NCBI RefSeq assembly: GCF_026914185.1
Contig: NC_070558.1
Span: 5,837,501-5,901,500, forward strand
Length of the DNA stretch: 64,000 nt
Reading direction: 5' to 3'
Source of the DNA: Puccinia triticina
Taxonomy: Eukaryota > Basidiomycota > Pucciniomycetes > Pucciniales > Pucciniaceae
A program made the position numbers and the translations under genes. This document shows, piece after piece, positions 47,167 through 59,720 of the stretch (positions are counted from its first letter, which is position 1; every line of letters begins with the position of its first letter). The notes below the pieces were generated by a model, which was given only the letters and a program-made list of their open reading frames with translations, searched no databases and was not told where the DNA came from.

Positions 47167-49946
47167 TCAGCCAGAGCGTGGGAGGGTCGGGGAACAGAGA
47201 AGAGGACTCAACTGTCTGCCGTACGCTTTCCAGATCCAGATTCCGCCGGCGGCCGCCGCCGCAAGAAGCGCACCGGCGGCGACGGCGAGGACGAGCACGC
47301 GGGCGATGCGGGTCCAGAGGGAGGGCAGGTACGGGACGAGGACGTGGTCGAGGACGAGGACGCCGCCGACGCTGCTCCAGGGCTCGCCCCGTTCCTCGAC
47401 GATCGCGGGGGAAGTCCTGCCGGAGCGGAGGACGGCGGAGGCGTGGGAGGAGCCGTCGGAGGCGCGGGCGCCCCTGATCCCGACCACCCAGCGGCCGCCG
47501 CCCGTCCGCTCCTTCCCCCCGTCCCCATCGTCTCCATAGGCGTCCGAGGAGAGCGGGGCGGCGCGGAAGAAGACGGCGCCGAACGGGCTCGGCCCGCCTT
47601 CCTCGCGACTCAGCAGGGTGGGGTACACGGCGCCGTCGGCGAGGATGAGCGGCGCAGGGCCTTGGTCGACGGGCGCGGGGGCCGGCGGGCCCGGACGGGG
47701 GACGGGGATGAGGTGTTGTTGGACGAGGGCGGTGAGTCTTTGAGGGTGTTCGAGGAAGTAGGTGAGGTTGATCTTGGTGAACGCGGCGTCGGAGGGACAC
47801 AGGACGGTGAACGCCCTCCTGCCCTTGGTACCATGATGGGTGGTGTTGAGGATCCAGTCGAAGTTGGTCTTCTGGAGGAGCTCGAGCATGGTCGCGGCTT
47901 TGGCGCCCAGGAGCAGCTTGCGCAGGTCGATGGGCACCGAGGGGGGGAGGAGGACCTGGTCGACGAGGAGGAGGTTCCCGTTAGCGGTGAGGGAGTCGGC
48001 GGGGCTGAGGACGCGAGCGTCGCGGAGGTCGCCGTTGAGTGGGATCCCGGCGAGGGTGGGCCCGTGGAGGGAGACGTTGCGGGCGTCGGGCTTGCTCAGG
48101 AAGAGCTCCGCGCCGGCGGGCTCGAGGGTCGGGTAGCGGCGGCTGGCGCCCAGGGCCAGCTCGGCCAGATAGACCGGCTCGGCCACGCCGTGGTAGCGCA
48201 GCACCCGGCCAAGCTCGGCCTTGGAGCGCTCCAGCAGCAGATAGTCCATCACGAGCCCCAGCCGGCCGAAGGCCCGGTTGGTCGGCATCATGTAGGTCAG
48301 CTCGGCCGTCCCGCGCAGCGCGTCCTCGAGCTTGGCCGAGAAGATCGAGGCGACACCCGTGGAGACGCGGATGTCGGAGAGGGCGACTTGGAGCAGGTCG
48401 GCCGGAGGGGCGACGATCTGGGAGAGGATGTAGATGGCCGTGTTGCCGACCTGGACCGGGTCCCCGCCGAGGACATTGGCGCCGCCGAAGCCGACGATCG
48501 CCGTCGTCTTGTTCTTCTTCTGGTCGCTGCTCGGCTCGTCGTGGGAGACAGAGACGGGCATGCGCTGCTTGGCGTGCGAGGCCGGGGCGGCGAAGGCGAG
48601 CTCGGTGGGGAGCATCATCCCGTCGCGCAGATCGGCGGGCAGATAGGTGCCTTCGAGGACGTGGTAGCGGAGCGACTTGCGGAGACTCTCGGTGTCGTTC
48701 GTGTCCAGCCGGCCGAACGAGGCGGAGGCGGAGGCGAGGGCGTCGTCGCGGACGGCCAGGATGGTGTAGTTGCTCGGGGCCCGGTTGGTGAGGTATGTGC
48801 TGCTCAGGTTGGCCTGGCGGAACAGACTAACAAACTTGGTGCAGTTGAGCGCCAGGAGGTATTTTTCGGCGGTCAGTTGGAGCGGGTTGTCGCCGCTGGA
48901 AATGAGCAAGTTGGGGACGATGTGCAGGACGCCTGTGCGGGAAAGTGATCAGTAGCAGCGACTCGGGCTAAGATATTTTTGGACTGACCGTTGCTGGCCA
49001 GGATGTCCTGTTCGACGACCTCTGAGCCGTTGATCGAGAGACGATCGGAGTCGGGCGAGCGGCCGATGGCGAGGGCTTTCCCGTCGAGGGTGAGGAGGGA
49101 GGAAGCATGGCGGAGGCGGTGAGCGTAGCCGACGCCCTCGGGGCGGAGGACGTTGTCGGCGGCGGCCTGGCGGAAGAGTTTGGCGGCGTCGTCGGCGCTG
49201 AAGGAGGAGCGGAGATAGGCGCGCTCGACGGGGCTGAGGGCGTCCCAGGCGGCGTTGACGGGGGCGAAGAGGGTGAGATGGGGCAGGAGGCTGAGCTGGG
49301 CGAGCAGGCGATCGGGCAGGATGGCGAGATAGGAGCTCAGATCGGGGGTCGCCCGGAGCAGCTCCTGGAGCGAGGGCGGGGGACTGAGGACCGCCTGGAT
49401 GGGGACGAGGGTGGCGTTGGGGGCGGTGCGGAAGGCGGCGGGGGGCGGGAGGGCGATGCCGGCGAGTCCGCGGGCGTCGACGCCGATGTAGCGGACCTGG
49501 TCGCGGAGGGCGATTCGCAGTTTCTGGGGCTGGTGGCCGAGCAGGAGCTTGTGCTGGCCGTCGGGCGACTGGGGGAAGAGCAGGGTGTCGAGCAGCTCGG
49601 GCGGCTGCTGGCTTGTTTTGGGCTCGGGCAGGGATGCGTTGAGGAGATGGTAGAGCAGCGTCTGTCGGAGTGCGAGGTGGACGTTGTCCTGTGCGGCGAG
49701 CAGGCTGCTGAGTGCGGGGGCGTTGGCGATGGCCTGGTTGGTGGGTGCGAAGAGGGTGGCTGTTGGGAGCTGGTTGAGGGTGGGGACGAGTCTGGCGATC
49801 TGGATTAGATGGAGGAGGGAGGAGTGTTCGGGGGAGCGGGCGAGCAGGTCGATGAGCGTGGGGCGGCTGGGGATGCTGAGGATGGTCTGCTGGGCTGCGA
49901 TGCTGGTGGAGGCGAGCAGCAGCAGCAGGATTGCGAGTAGGACCAT
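47167..49946 (-). CDS. FAS1 (fasciclin)-repeat membrane glycoprotein, 907 aa
   Basis: Two exons, 48989-49946 and 47167-48932, are joined by a 56-nt intron (48933-48988, GTCAGT...CACAG) and total 2724 coding nt. The product begins with a signal peptide (MVLLAILLLLLASTSIAAQ). Five FAS1-like units can be traced by their H1 motifs ATLFAPTNQAI, LTLFAPVNAAW, YTILAVRDDAL, LTYMMPTNRAF and FTVLCPSDAAF. Each is followed by a YH or QH motif such as LLYHLLN, LRYHVLEG or VQQHLIPV. A C-terminal hydrophobic segment (VLVLAVAAGALLAAAAAGGI) predicts a type I membrane protein. Fungal multi-FAS1 proteins of this layout are vacuolar or cell-surface adhesion-type proteins; the precise role is unknown. It lies 124 bp downstream of the MPH1 stop, on the same strand. 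Confidence 0.9.
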
Positions 49947-50070
49947 CGTTGGATGGATGGATGGTGGTTCGTGGATGGATGGATGGATGTTTCGAGGAAA
50001 ACAAGGGGATTGCTATTGATACATTCCCCGGGACACTCCCCCGGGGGAAAACACACAAACACAACAACAA

Positions 50071-53000
50071 CTACAGATCGCTGGGAACATCATCGTACTC
50101 GATGGTCTGCTCATCGGGCACACAGAACGAGTCGAAGCTGAACCGGTCGTCGCTCTTCGCGGGCTCAGAAGAGTCCGGCAGCCGGCTGGTAGACTGCAGC
50201 TGGACGGGCGGAGCGGGGGGAGGGGGAGAGCGGGGGCGGCCGAGCCTGCGCCTGACGACGGAGAGCGGCTGGGACATCATCAGGATGCTGGCCCGGTAGA
50301 AGCTCGCCATGCTCTTGTCCGGCGAACAGGCGTCCTCGAGCCGCGACGACGACGAGCCCTCGACCAGGAAGTCGCGGTCGACCGAGTTCTCCGACGCGAT
50401 CTCCTCCGAACTGCTCCCGCCCTTCCGCTTCTTCTTCTTCCTCCGCTTCCTCTTCTTCTTCTTCTTGTCCCCGCCATCGCCAGCCCCAGCCTCAGGCGAG
50501 GAGCCCGAGCTGGAAGTGTCCGACTCCGACGCTTCCAGATCAAACCTAAGAGCACCTCTCTCAGCATCCCCCATCCACTTCGATTTCGAGAGAGAGAGAG
50601 AAACCTACAGCCCAGTCTTCAGCGCCCATTCGTTGCCCCGCACGGCCTCCTTCTGCTTGCCCTTCCCAGCCGCCGCGACCCTCGTCTTCTTGGGGCCCCT
50701 GGCAGGCCCGGGCGGGTCCTGGGCCCGCGCCTTGCCGGCCGCCGCGCCGCGTCGTCTGCGGCGCTCGTCGTCCGACTCGTCGTCGGCGCTGTCGGCGGCA
50801 ATCGTCCGCTTGGCGCGCGCCTCGAGCCCGGCCTCGTCAGCGAGCGCCGGCCGGCGTCTGGCGCGGGGCATCTGGGTGGTGGGGAGGGGCGCGACGAACG
50901 CGTCGCCGTTCGAGTACTCGCTCGGGCTCAGCGGCGGCGCCGCCGGGGGCCTGTTCTGGGCGCGCGCACGGACCAGCAGCGGCGACTGCTGCTCGTCGCC
51001 TGCGTCCGCGAACCGGGCCCGGCCCAGCAGCCGCTTCGTCCCCGCCGCGGGCTCGCCCGATGGGCCACGGGGCGTCACCGGCGCCTCCTCCCGTCGTCGC
51101 ACCGGCACGTCCGCCTGGAACGGCGCAGGCTCGGCCACCGCGCTCTTGAACCCCGCCAGCCGCCGGAAACCACTCGACTGGCCGTCTGCCCGGGTCGAGT
51201 CGGCGAGACGCTGCTGCTGCTGTGCAGAAGACGTAGATACCACCGGGGGCGAGCGAGCGACGATCGGAGGCGGCGGTAACAGGGCTGCCGGCTTAGAAGA
51301 AGTCCTCGTCGAAGGAATGAACGCGTCGACCTCCGGGAGCTCGTCGTCCATCGAAGAAGGGGCTGCGAGGACTTGGCTCGATCCGCGGATACCAACCCCA
51401 CCCGCCGAAGGACTCGACAAGAGTCGGGGGGAACTGGGCACAACAGGCGGCACCGAACTTTCCTCTGCGCACGGAGTCCAGCGACGGGCCACAGAGCGCG
51501 GCCCGCCGGAGCAGAACCGGAACGGCTTCTGGGCCCCAGTGCCCCTTGCCTCGACGGGCCACCAGAGAAGCTTAGAGGACTCGAGCCCGGCCACCTGGCG
51601 GTCCCTCCACTGCTCGTAGCACGCCTCGTCGTCCACGAACGCCGCGCATCGGCCCATCAGCCGCGCGTATGTCTGCGACGGCAGGATGTTCCGCGCCATC
51701 CGCTTGCTGGGCGGGACGGCGTCGAGCCGCGAGCCGAGCTCGCTCTTGGTCGCCAGAGACTCGATCCGCACGTCCGTCGGGTCGATCGGCGCCGGCACGG
51801 AGGAGATGTTTCGGGCCCAGTGGCGCGCCAGTTCGGCGGCCTGGGCGTCCGTCAACAGGGCCGCCTCCGCCCGCTGGCGTAGCCCTTCGGCCTTCGACTT
51901 CGGGCCCACCGCGTAGTCCTTCGCACTCACGAAGCCATACACCCCGCCCGCGGGAATGTCCTCGACACCGGGCCGCTTGCGCTTCGTAGCCTTTTCCTTC
52001 TTCTTGCGCCCGGAGGGAGGGGCGGCCGCCAGCTCGACCTGCTCGGCTATGTAGGGCTGCACATCCAGCTCCTTGTCCACCGGCGTCGGGCGGACCTCCT
52101 CCGGGACGAGCCGCTCGCAGTCCTCGTAGAGCTCCAGCACCTTTTTCGAGAGCAGCGCATTCTGCACGTGTTGGTATTGGTCCTGCGCCTTCTCCCAGTT
52201 CTTGTCCTCTCGCCCCTCAGCAATCAGCACGATCACCTTGCCATCCTCATTCCGTCCAGTCCGTCCAAGACGTTGCAACTATATAATCAATCCGGTTACT
52301 ATGTAGCAGTAATCAAGATCGGCCAGAGAGAGAGAGAGGCATACCATTCTGAGAGGGCTTTTCTGAGCCTCATAACAAATGATAAAATCCAGAGCGCCGA
52401 TATCCAATCCTTCCTCGCCGATCGAGGTGGCCACCAAGACGTTGAACTCGTTATTCTTGAACCTTTGGATGGTCTCGTTCTGAGTTTTCTGGTTCATGCC
52501 GCGGTTCCCGCGGACGTCGTTAGACTGGCCGACGAACGCAGACGCCTTGATGAGCGGGCGTTCCTGGTTGAGGTAGTTGACGATGTCGGTGACCATGTCC
52601 CGGAAATGACAAAAGATCATCACGCGGGACGATTTGCCCTGCTCTTGAGCCTCGACAAAGAACTCGAGCACCAGCGCCTTCATCTTCTCCATCTTGGGAT
52701 GCGGCACGAAGCCCGCCGATTGGGTGAGCTCGCGGATCTCGCTCATCAGCGACTTGTAGCCCATTTGACTGCACACGCCGGCCGCGCATCTACCCGATTC
52801 CTCCTTGAGTTCCTGCATCTTCTCGAACGCCAGTGTAATCGAGTATTCGAGCAACTTGGCCATCGCCGTCGCCATCTTGGACAGCACAGCGAGGTTCGGG
52901 CGCAGATAGCTCTTCTCCTTGGGGATATGCATCTGCGCAGCGGTGATCGAGAAGGCATGGATGTAGGCCGGCTCTTTGGAGCCGTGGAACAGCGAGCCGC

Positions 53001-54546
53001 ATTGCTTGATCAGCGGCAGCATCAGCGTTCCCCATTTGTCGCGGATCGAAGCGAGCTCTGGGGTCAGTGAAATCTTCTCGAGGACGATTTCTTTGTTTTT
53101 CGTGTAGGGCACGATGTCCATCGACTCTTCGGTTCGGACCTCGATATGCCCAATCTGAACAAGAAGGAGGAAACGTTAGATGTGCTGTGACATGCGCGAT
53201 AAGCTTGACTCACATGTAAGTTATCGATCACTGCCTGTACACGCTCGGGATCACTTCCAGGCGTGGCAGTCAATGCCAAGACTCTGAAGTGAGGATTGAA
53301 TCTCATCAAGAGCTTGACCACGATACAATACGCGTAGGCGCCGGTGGCACGGTGGGCCTCGTCGACGACCAAGCAGATGATATCCTCCGGGCGCAAGCTG
53401 CCGCGCCTCAGATCGTTGGCGACCGTCTGGGGCGTCGCAAAGATCACCCGCTTCTCGCGCCAGGCTATCGCCCTCTTGGCCGCCGACGTCGTCCCCGTGA
53501 GGGACACGCAGTCAACCGACGGGATCCCCGCGATAGAGTGGCATGCTTCGATCTGGTGTTTTTCAACATCCAACTCGTCACTCCTCGCGATATCTCCAAG
53601 CAACATATCAATCTCACCTGTTGTTGTACCAATGGTCTAGTGGGGGCAAGAAAGATGACTTTCCCGCGAGGGTACCAGCGGTAAAAGCTGTTTTTTTTTT
53701 TTTTTTGACACAAAGGGATATGTGAGTGGTCCGAGTTTAGATGTGGAAGCTCAAGAGAGAGTGTATGAGTAGGGAAAGGGTCTCGCACTTAAGCATTACG
53801 ACGGCAGCGATGAATGTTTTCCCTAAGCCTGTTGGCAGACTTACCAGGCAGTTATTGTAGAGTGCTCTGGCGACGATATCGTACTGGTACTTGCGCTTGG
53901 GCTTGTTGATGCTGTAGATCCAGGTCTTGATGGCCTCGGGGTCAGATTCGAGCTTCATGGGCACGGGCTTCTGCGCGGTTTCCAGGAGCGCCTTGGCCAG
54001 CAGATCCGTGTCCGAGTCCAGCTCCTCCTCGTCGACCATCTCCTCGTCATCGTCCTCGGCGGGCGCGAACCTGGACTTCTTCTTGCGCTTCTGCTTGCCG
54101 TCCTGGAGGATGTCGGGGAGCACCTTGATCGCGCTGAGGGTGTCCCATTTCTTGACCTTCTTGACTTGGGGCTCCTGCTGTGTTGCTCTGGGCACGGGCG
54201 GCTGGTACTGCGAGCTAGTGGATTGTTTGCTGGCCCGGGTGGGCTTGGCGGGCACTTGGCTGGCGCCGAAGATGGTGGTCTGCGTGTACTTCTTCTGCGT
54301 CAAGCAGCTGCTGGGTCCGGCGGTAGGCCGGGTGGGCGGTGGAGGGGCGGATGTGGCGGCACTGACAACTGCATCGAATGCGGCGGCGTCGATGTCGTCG
54401 TCGAAGCAGTCGTCCGAGCTGCTTGCCAGTACCACTGCGGGCTGGCGGGAGGGTGGCGGGACGGAGGTGGCGGCGGCGGCAGTGAGGACAGCATCGAAGG
54501 CAGCCTCGTCGATATCATCGTCGAAGAAGTCATCGAGATCGGACAT
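50071..54546 (-). CDS. MPH1: MPH1/FANCM-type DEAH DNA helicase, 1373 aa
   Basis: Six exons: 53789-54546, 53618-53687, 53214-53552, 52345-53154, 50609-52278 and 50071-50545. Introns are 59-101 nt and the coding sum is 4122 nt, a multiple of three. Helicase motifs are [12 protein letters not shown] (Walker A, ~residue 238), a split [17 protein letters not shown] motif Ia, [10 protein letters not shown] (~338), ALTATPG and LQRLGRTGR (~660), with a helical insert between the RecA lobes as in MPH1/FANCM/Hef. The N-terminus has two copies of an acidic motif ([14 protein letters not shown] and [14 protein letters not shown]). The long C-terminus ends with a FANCM-like DSFCVPDE segment placed in the last exon by the GTAGGT...TTAG intron. 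MPH1 remodels stalled forks and D-loops in the nucleus. The gene is divergent from the hydrolase at 54767. Confidence 0.93.
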
Positions 54547-54766
54547 GGTGGCTGTTGGGATGGTAGGAGGACATGAACCGTGGAGAGATGGAATAGTTGG
54601 TTGCGGGTGAGGATATGCTGGGGTCACGGATATCGAGATATCCGGATATGTATCCCTTTCTTCCCGGGGAGCCCCGAGGCAGACCCCCGTGATCGAGGGT
54701 AGCACCCCTTTCCCCTCCTGGCGAAGAGAGTTGCCCACTTCGTGACTTCCACTTCCTCGGATCAGG
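54547..54766. promoter_or_regulatory. 220-bp divergent intergenic region
   Basis: This short GC-rich interval separates the start codons of MPH1 (minus) and the alpha/beta hydrolase (plus), so it must hold both promoters. It contains an ATATCCGGATAT palindrome near 54630-54650. I see no TATA box. Confidence 0.6.
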
Positions 54767-56142
54767 ATGGCCGAGCAGACTAGTGCAGCGAACGGCATCG
54801 TGCCGACGATCTTGGATCCCGCGACGTGTGCCAAGAAAGGACTCTGCACGGTGGCCCAAGGCCGGGCAGTCGAGACCCACCAACTCTACTTCGAGCTCCA
54901 TGGGGCCCTCGATGGCGCCCAGAAACTGCTCTTCGGTTCGTCCATTCTCCTCTGGAAAACCACTCCACCAGCGCCGCTCTGTTTCTGACACGCCCTGTTG
55001 ACTGCCTTCTCCTCAGTCATGGGTAAGCCCTCATGAAGCAAATTCGAAATTGCTCAGAGGATTCACCCATCCAAGTTTGTAGGTCTCAATAATTCATGTT
55101 CTGGCTGGGTGAATCAAGTGAAGCATTTCTCGCGCAAGCCCGACCATTCCGTGCTAGTCTTTGACAACCGGGGCGTGGGGAACAGCGAGTGAGTTTCCGC
55201 AGCCGTCTGGGTCTGACTGTCCACAAAAAAAAAAGAGAGGAAGATTGGGCTGATTATCTGTCGGGTGTCTGCAGTGCGGGTCCGCTTGGGATCTACAAGA
55301 CCTCAGAGATGGCCAAGGACACAGTCGACTTGATGGAGTATCTGGGATGGACCGCCGACCGCTCGGTGCATCTGTTTGGGGTCTCCATGGGCGGGATGAT
55401 CTCTCAAGAACTGGTGCACCTCTATCCCTCACCGTCCAGCAGTCTCCTTCCCCGCCCATGCTCATCTTGGTGGGATACCCTCTCTTCGCTAGTGCTTGTT
55501 GGTCCCCAAACGCTTCAAGTCCGTCAGCTTCATCAGCACCAAGGCTGGCAACAAGTTCGACCTTCCTCCTGTAAGAAACTTTTATTTTCCATTTACTATA
55601 GGGGGAAGCTTGAAAGCGAGTCGCTCACTGTCGGAACTTCTTCCTTGTTTTGATAAACGCAAAAGCTGAGCGGACTGTACAAGCTGACCCGATTATTGTC
55701 GCGGACGGTGACGGAAGAGCAGAGCATCGAGATGCTGATGACCATGTTATTCCCAGCGGAGTTCCTAGCCCAGCCGACGGAGGGAGGGGGCACGAAGCGA
55801 GAAGAGATATACGAGTCGCTCTTGCAGCGTATACGGAGGACGCGAAAGCAGCCGGCGGCGGGCGTGGCCGGCCAGCTGAGTGCCGCGCTAAGCCACTCCT
55901 GCCCCGCCGCCTCGCTGGCCCGCATCGCCCGCGACCTCGCCCCCGCCAAGATCCTCGTCCTCGTCGGCGACCAGGACCAGCTCATCGAGCCTGCCAGGAG
56001 CATCGAGCTCCACAAAGACCTCCCGGGCTCCGAGTACCTCCTCATCCCGGGCGCCGGCCATGCGATCTGCTCCCAGCTTCCTGAGCAGTCTAACGCCATC
56101 CTCGAACGCGTCATCGACGAAGGCAATCGGGCCTTCTCCTAA
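54767..56142 (+). CDS. alpha/beta hydrolase, 324 aa, with a 6-nt microexon
   Basis: Exons are 54767-54935, 55017-55022, 55083-55188, 55275-55413, 55493-55570 and 55666-56142. The coding total is 975 nt. Exon 2 (TCATGG) supplies the VMG of the conserved L-L-F-(I/V)-M-G-L oxyanion strand, and joins on both sides only work with it. The fold is shown by [10 protein letters not shown], the nucleophile elbow GVSMGGM (Ser ~residue 131), an acid Asp in [11 protein letters not shown] (~268) and the catalytic His in IPGAGHAI (~298). This matches fungal single-domain epoxide-hydrolase or esterase-like proteins. The substrate is unknown. The donor of exon 4 (GTGCAC) is weaker than the others. Confidence 0.88.
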
Positions 56143-56778
56143 CCGCCATCCCCTATCTCAAAGCGTCCGCTGTGTATCTTATGGTGTATAAACAATCGGA
56201 CTTCCCTTTTTTTGTTCACAATCGTATTACAATGTCTCATCAAGCATTTTAAATTTCTCGCTCATCGCTGTAGGAGTGTCAACCCTGTGTGTCTAGTAGA
56301 CAGTGTAGGAACAATCCCAGAAAACATGTGTATCTCTTGTTGAACTCATAGGCTGCAAGCACTTGTTTGTTGGCCCATTCTCTGAGTCCTGCGCCGGAGA
56401 AGGATTTCCGGTGCGATGATGATCCATCCAAAAGTGTACCCCCCAAGCCAATCGAGAAAATGAACCCCAACCAAAACTACAACAGGGAGAAACAAGCTCA
56501 CTCCTCCCACACACACACGCAACCCCCTCCCCTATCACACATGAGGAGACTTGAATCGAAGGTTCAGGGATGGATGCGCCGCACAGAGATAAATGAATCC
56601 TGATAATTCACAATGGATTAGTTGCTCAATGAACTATGGGCATATTTCGGTACAACAAGATATTGCGTCTAGAACAATGTAAAACGAGACAAGTGATCTA
56701 GGTAGAGAATGAACTTATGTACGTAAATCATACATGCAAATATTTTTTTTTTTTTGTGGAAAGCGATATTTCTAGAGA

Positions 56779-58822
56779 TCAAATGTCTACCGGATGGCCA
56801 GCAAGAATGCAGACCAATCCGGCGAGAGAAGCGATGCCCCCGGTGAGGAAGAAGGGGGCCCGCGGGGACCAGTCCGAAAGGATGCCGCCGAAAGATCCGA
56901 GCAAGATTCCGAGCCCGCCGGCCAACGAGTACACGCCGGCGATGGCGCCACTGATGTCCTGCAACGGTGGTGGGCGATCCGATGGGAGAGGATGCGGGAT
57001 GAGCGGGGTGGATTCGGACTGGCGGGCGATGGCGGACTCGGAATGGAAGATCTGCCATCGACAGCTGGCACACAGGCTCAGAGACACCACGATCCCCGTG
57101 ATCTGCGACAGGCCGAGCAAGATACAGGTCGGCCAGACTAGGAAATAATTCGGCCGTGGGAGCAGGCCGAATGCGAGGAAGCCCAGGGCACTCAGGATAT
57201 TCGAGACGGCCAGGATTCTGGGCTGCGGGTAGACCGATGCCATCCATCCCACCACGGGAGAAAGTAGAAGGGCCGACAGCTGGTGCGGGCAACCAAAGTG
57301 GACTATCATTAGTAGGGCTTATTTGTGATAAGAACACCAGAGCAAGCATCAACCAACCTGAACAGTTCCTGTGAGCGCACTGGCCAATGCAAACGCAGCA
57401 TGACAGCCTTTTTTCACTTCGTCAGCTGGCGCGTCTGGTCTATCGAGTTGGCATTGTCCTGTTGATATGTAGTATTGATTTACAAACACCGGGATGTATC
57501 CGGTGACGCCAATAGTCGTTGCCCGTGCCTGGAAGAGAGCAAGGATTGGTCTTAATAATGATGATTAGGAGCAAAACCGACAAGCGGGCTTACTGCAAAC
57601 CCAGCAGCGTAAGCTACGATCAAATGGCGATGTTGCTTAATCAATTTGAACCCCAAGGTGAGCGCTTGGATAGATGTTTTCCAATGAGTTGACGGGTTCG
57701 ACGAAGGAATCTTTATCGGCCACACATTTTCTCCTCGTCGACAGAGACCGAAGACCATCAAGATGCTAGTGAGAAAGGCGATGGTGGATGCAACATAGAA
57801 TGACGCTCTGACGCCCGATTCGAGAGCTTCGCGGACAGGAGAGTGGCTCCAGCTGGCGAAATACGAGGGCAATCGGAGGAGAAAAAACACTGCAATTGTT
57901 CCGGACGGCCAAAAAAAAAAAGGTTAAGCGGGAGTAAGAAGGGATGAATGAGGACTTGACGGACCTCCGAACAAAGCGCCCAAGCCGCTGGTGAAGCCTA
58001 TCAATCCCGACAGACGGGATGAACGCTGACTGACGATTAACGAGCGTTTCTTGATCCTGGATATCAGATTTCCCCGCTCATCGGCGCTGTTTGCAGATTC
58101 CTCGCAAGCCGCAGGGATCGGGGGCGGCAGACGGGCGGCTGTCATCGAGGCCAGAATCGTGCTGAGCATCGTCGTCAGTGCCGCAAACCCGATCTACAGA
58201 GCCTACACATCGATGAGAAAGATTCAAGACCCCTCAAAGGACTCGAATCGCGTTCATTTGCTTCGACTGACCGAGAGAATGACGCGGCATAGAAACAATT
58301 GGTATTCGAATCGTGACTGGATGTATATTGATAAAGATATTGCTGCACCAGGAAAAATCAATATTCGTGAATGCATCTATGAAAGACTGGCGTTGGGGAG
58401 CGGGACCCGAAGTCTGCATACCGACGGCCAGATGTCCGATCACAGTGACTGTGCGATAACCATAAATATCAGCCAATCGCCCCCAAACGAGAACTGCAGG
58501 AAGCGCGACAAGCTCGTCCAACAAGATGAGCGCGCTTTCAAATCATCAGACCGGAGTCAGCAAGAGAACCGAGGGGGGTATTGTGATTAGAAGAAGAAGT
58601 ATAGGGTACCAACCCATTGGTTCGGCCGATCCGGTCGGCGGGTAAATGGATGACCGCGGTCAAGACGAAGCTCGTCGAGGCGCTGATGAAGACCAGGGAG
58701 GAGACCGAGACAAACGAGGAGGCGAGGTAGGCGAGCACGTTGAGCGGCTTGACATCCTGGGCCAGGCCTAAGCTTCGGAACAGCTTCGAGTCTTCCCGGC
58801 GGGTTCCGGGTGAGGGCGTCAT
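56779..58822 (-). CDS. MFS transporter, 504 aa
   Basis: Six exons: 58614-58822, 58426-58534, 57965-58193, 57594-57889, 57358-57528 and 56779-57279, totalling 1515 nt. An upstream in-frame ATG at 58882 would add 20 residues. The N-terminal cytoplasmic tail leads into a first membrane helix (NVLAYLASSFVSVSSLVFIS). The loop WGRLADIYGYRTVTVIG is an MFS motif A. About 12 hydrophobic segments can be traced, with a long charged central loop (ERGNLISRIKKRS to QRSSRLSGL) and the symmetrical GILSDWSPRAPFF loop near the C-terminus. The substrate is unknown. Donors of exons 1 and 2 (GTTGGT, GTCGGT) are weak, so those two borders are the least certain. Confidence 0.8.
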
Positions 58823-59720
58823 TGCTGGCGATCTTGTTGGTTGGTGGCCGGCCAGATCCCTGGGATCCTCCGCTGGGCGCATGAAGCCCGGCTACGTCAT
58901 TGCATAGCACCACTCCCACCGGATAGCTGCCGGATATACCATGAACTCTCCGGTTCACATCGCAACACAGAATCAAGATTCAAAACTATGTCTTCTCAAA
59001 AGGGGCTGTCATTCACCAGAGAATATAAATCTTCCGAAGAAATCACCGAATCTCCTTTTGTAAACCTTCTTCCCAAATAATCCATGAGCGAAATAAAAAC
59101 CAATAGGAAAACAACTCTGATCAAGTTGATGAGTCTTCATGAGTATAGGCCAAAGGATCCCATTAGAGAGGAAAATATGTTACAACAATCTTTTCAGGTC
59201 AGCAAAGCACACTTGAATGCCCCCGGACGGCATGCTCCGCTTCATTTGAATCCCTTGTTCACAGAGGGGACAAAAGTGTGCCCGCAAACACGGCTATATG
59301 TTTTCTCATGGGGTTGATGTGCCTCAATTTGGAGAGGGATTTATATCCAAAAGAGGGCTGGCCTATGGGCTAAATGACAAGGCGGAAAATGGTCGCTGTG
59401 AAGCTGGGAGAAAGCTCAATGTTCAACCACTCAATATTGAGAAGGACGACTGCATGGCACAGGTCATTCAGCGCTGTTCGGTGGACACTCTCTAATCTCG
59501 ACAGTGATTGTGAGATACAGTTGGTAAAACGGTGTTTCTGACGAGTGAAAGTGTGCAGCATAAAATTGTCCAGGATATATGCAGGGAAAGAAAGACTATA
59601 CAAATGCGAAACTGGAAAGAGTGATAAAACTTTCGCCTAGTTACATGGTAGGGTACATAGTGCGAAGCTCAACGGATCAGGAAAGAGACCGGGCAGGTGA
59701 AGGGAAATAGAAGAAAGTCT
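58823..59720. other. intergenic between MFS gene and secreted-protein gene
   Basis: This stretch holds the MFS 5' flank and the 3' flank of the next gene, which is on the same strand. I see no additional gene; open frames are short and AT-rich. Confidence 0.5.

Noticed and set aside
46750..48948. 732-codon plus-strand frame opposite the FAS1 gene
   Set aside because: It is the antisense shadow of a GC-rich gene: composition is Gly/Glu/Arg/Asp-rich with no domains, while the minus frame has signal peptide, FAS1 motifs and consistent splicing.
48949..50070. 373-codon minus frame over the FAS1 first exon
   Set aside because: It is a shifted frame over the real exon, Pro/Arg/His-rich with no recognisable feature.
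50071..50574. Separate 167-aa gene downstream of MPH1
   Set aside because: A GTAGGT...TTAG intron (50546-50608) joins it in frame to the MPH1 exon, and its end resembles the FANCM/MPH1 C-terminal motif, so it is the last exon.
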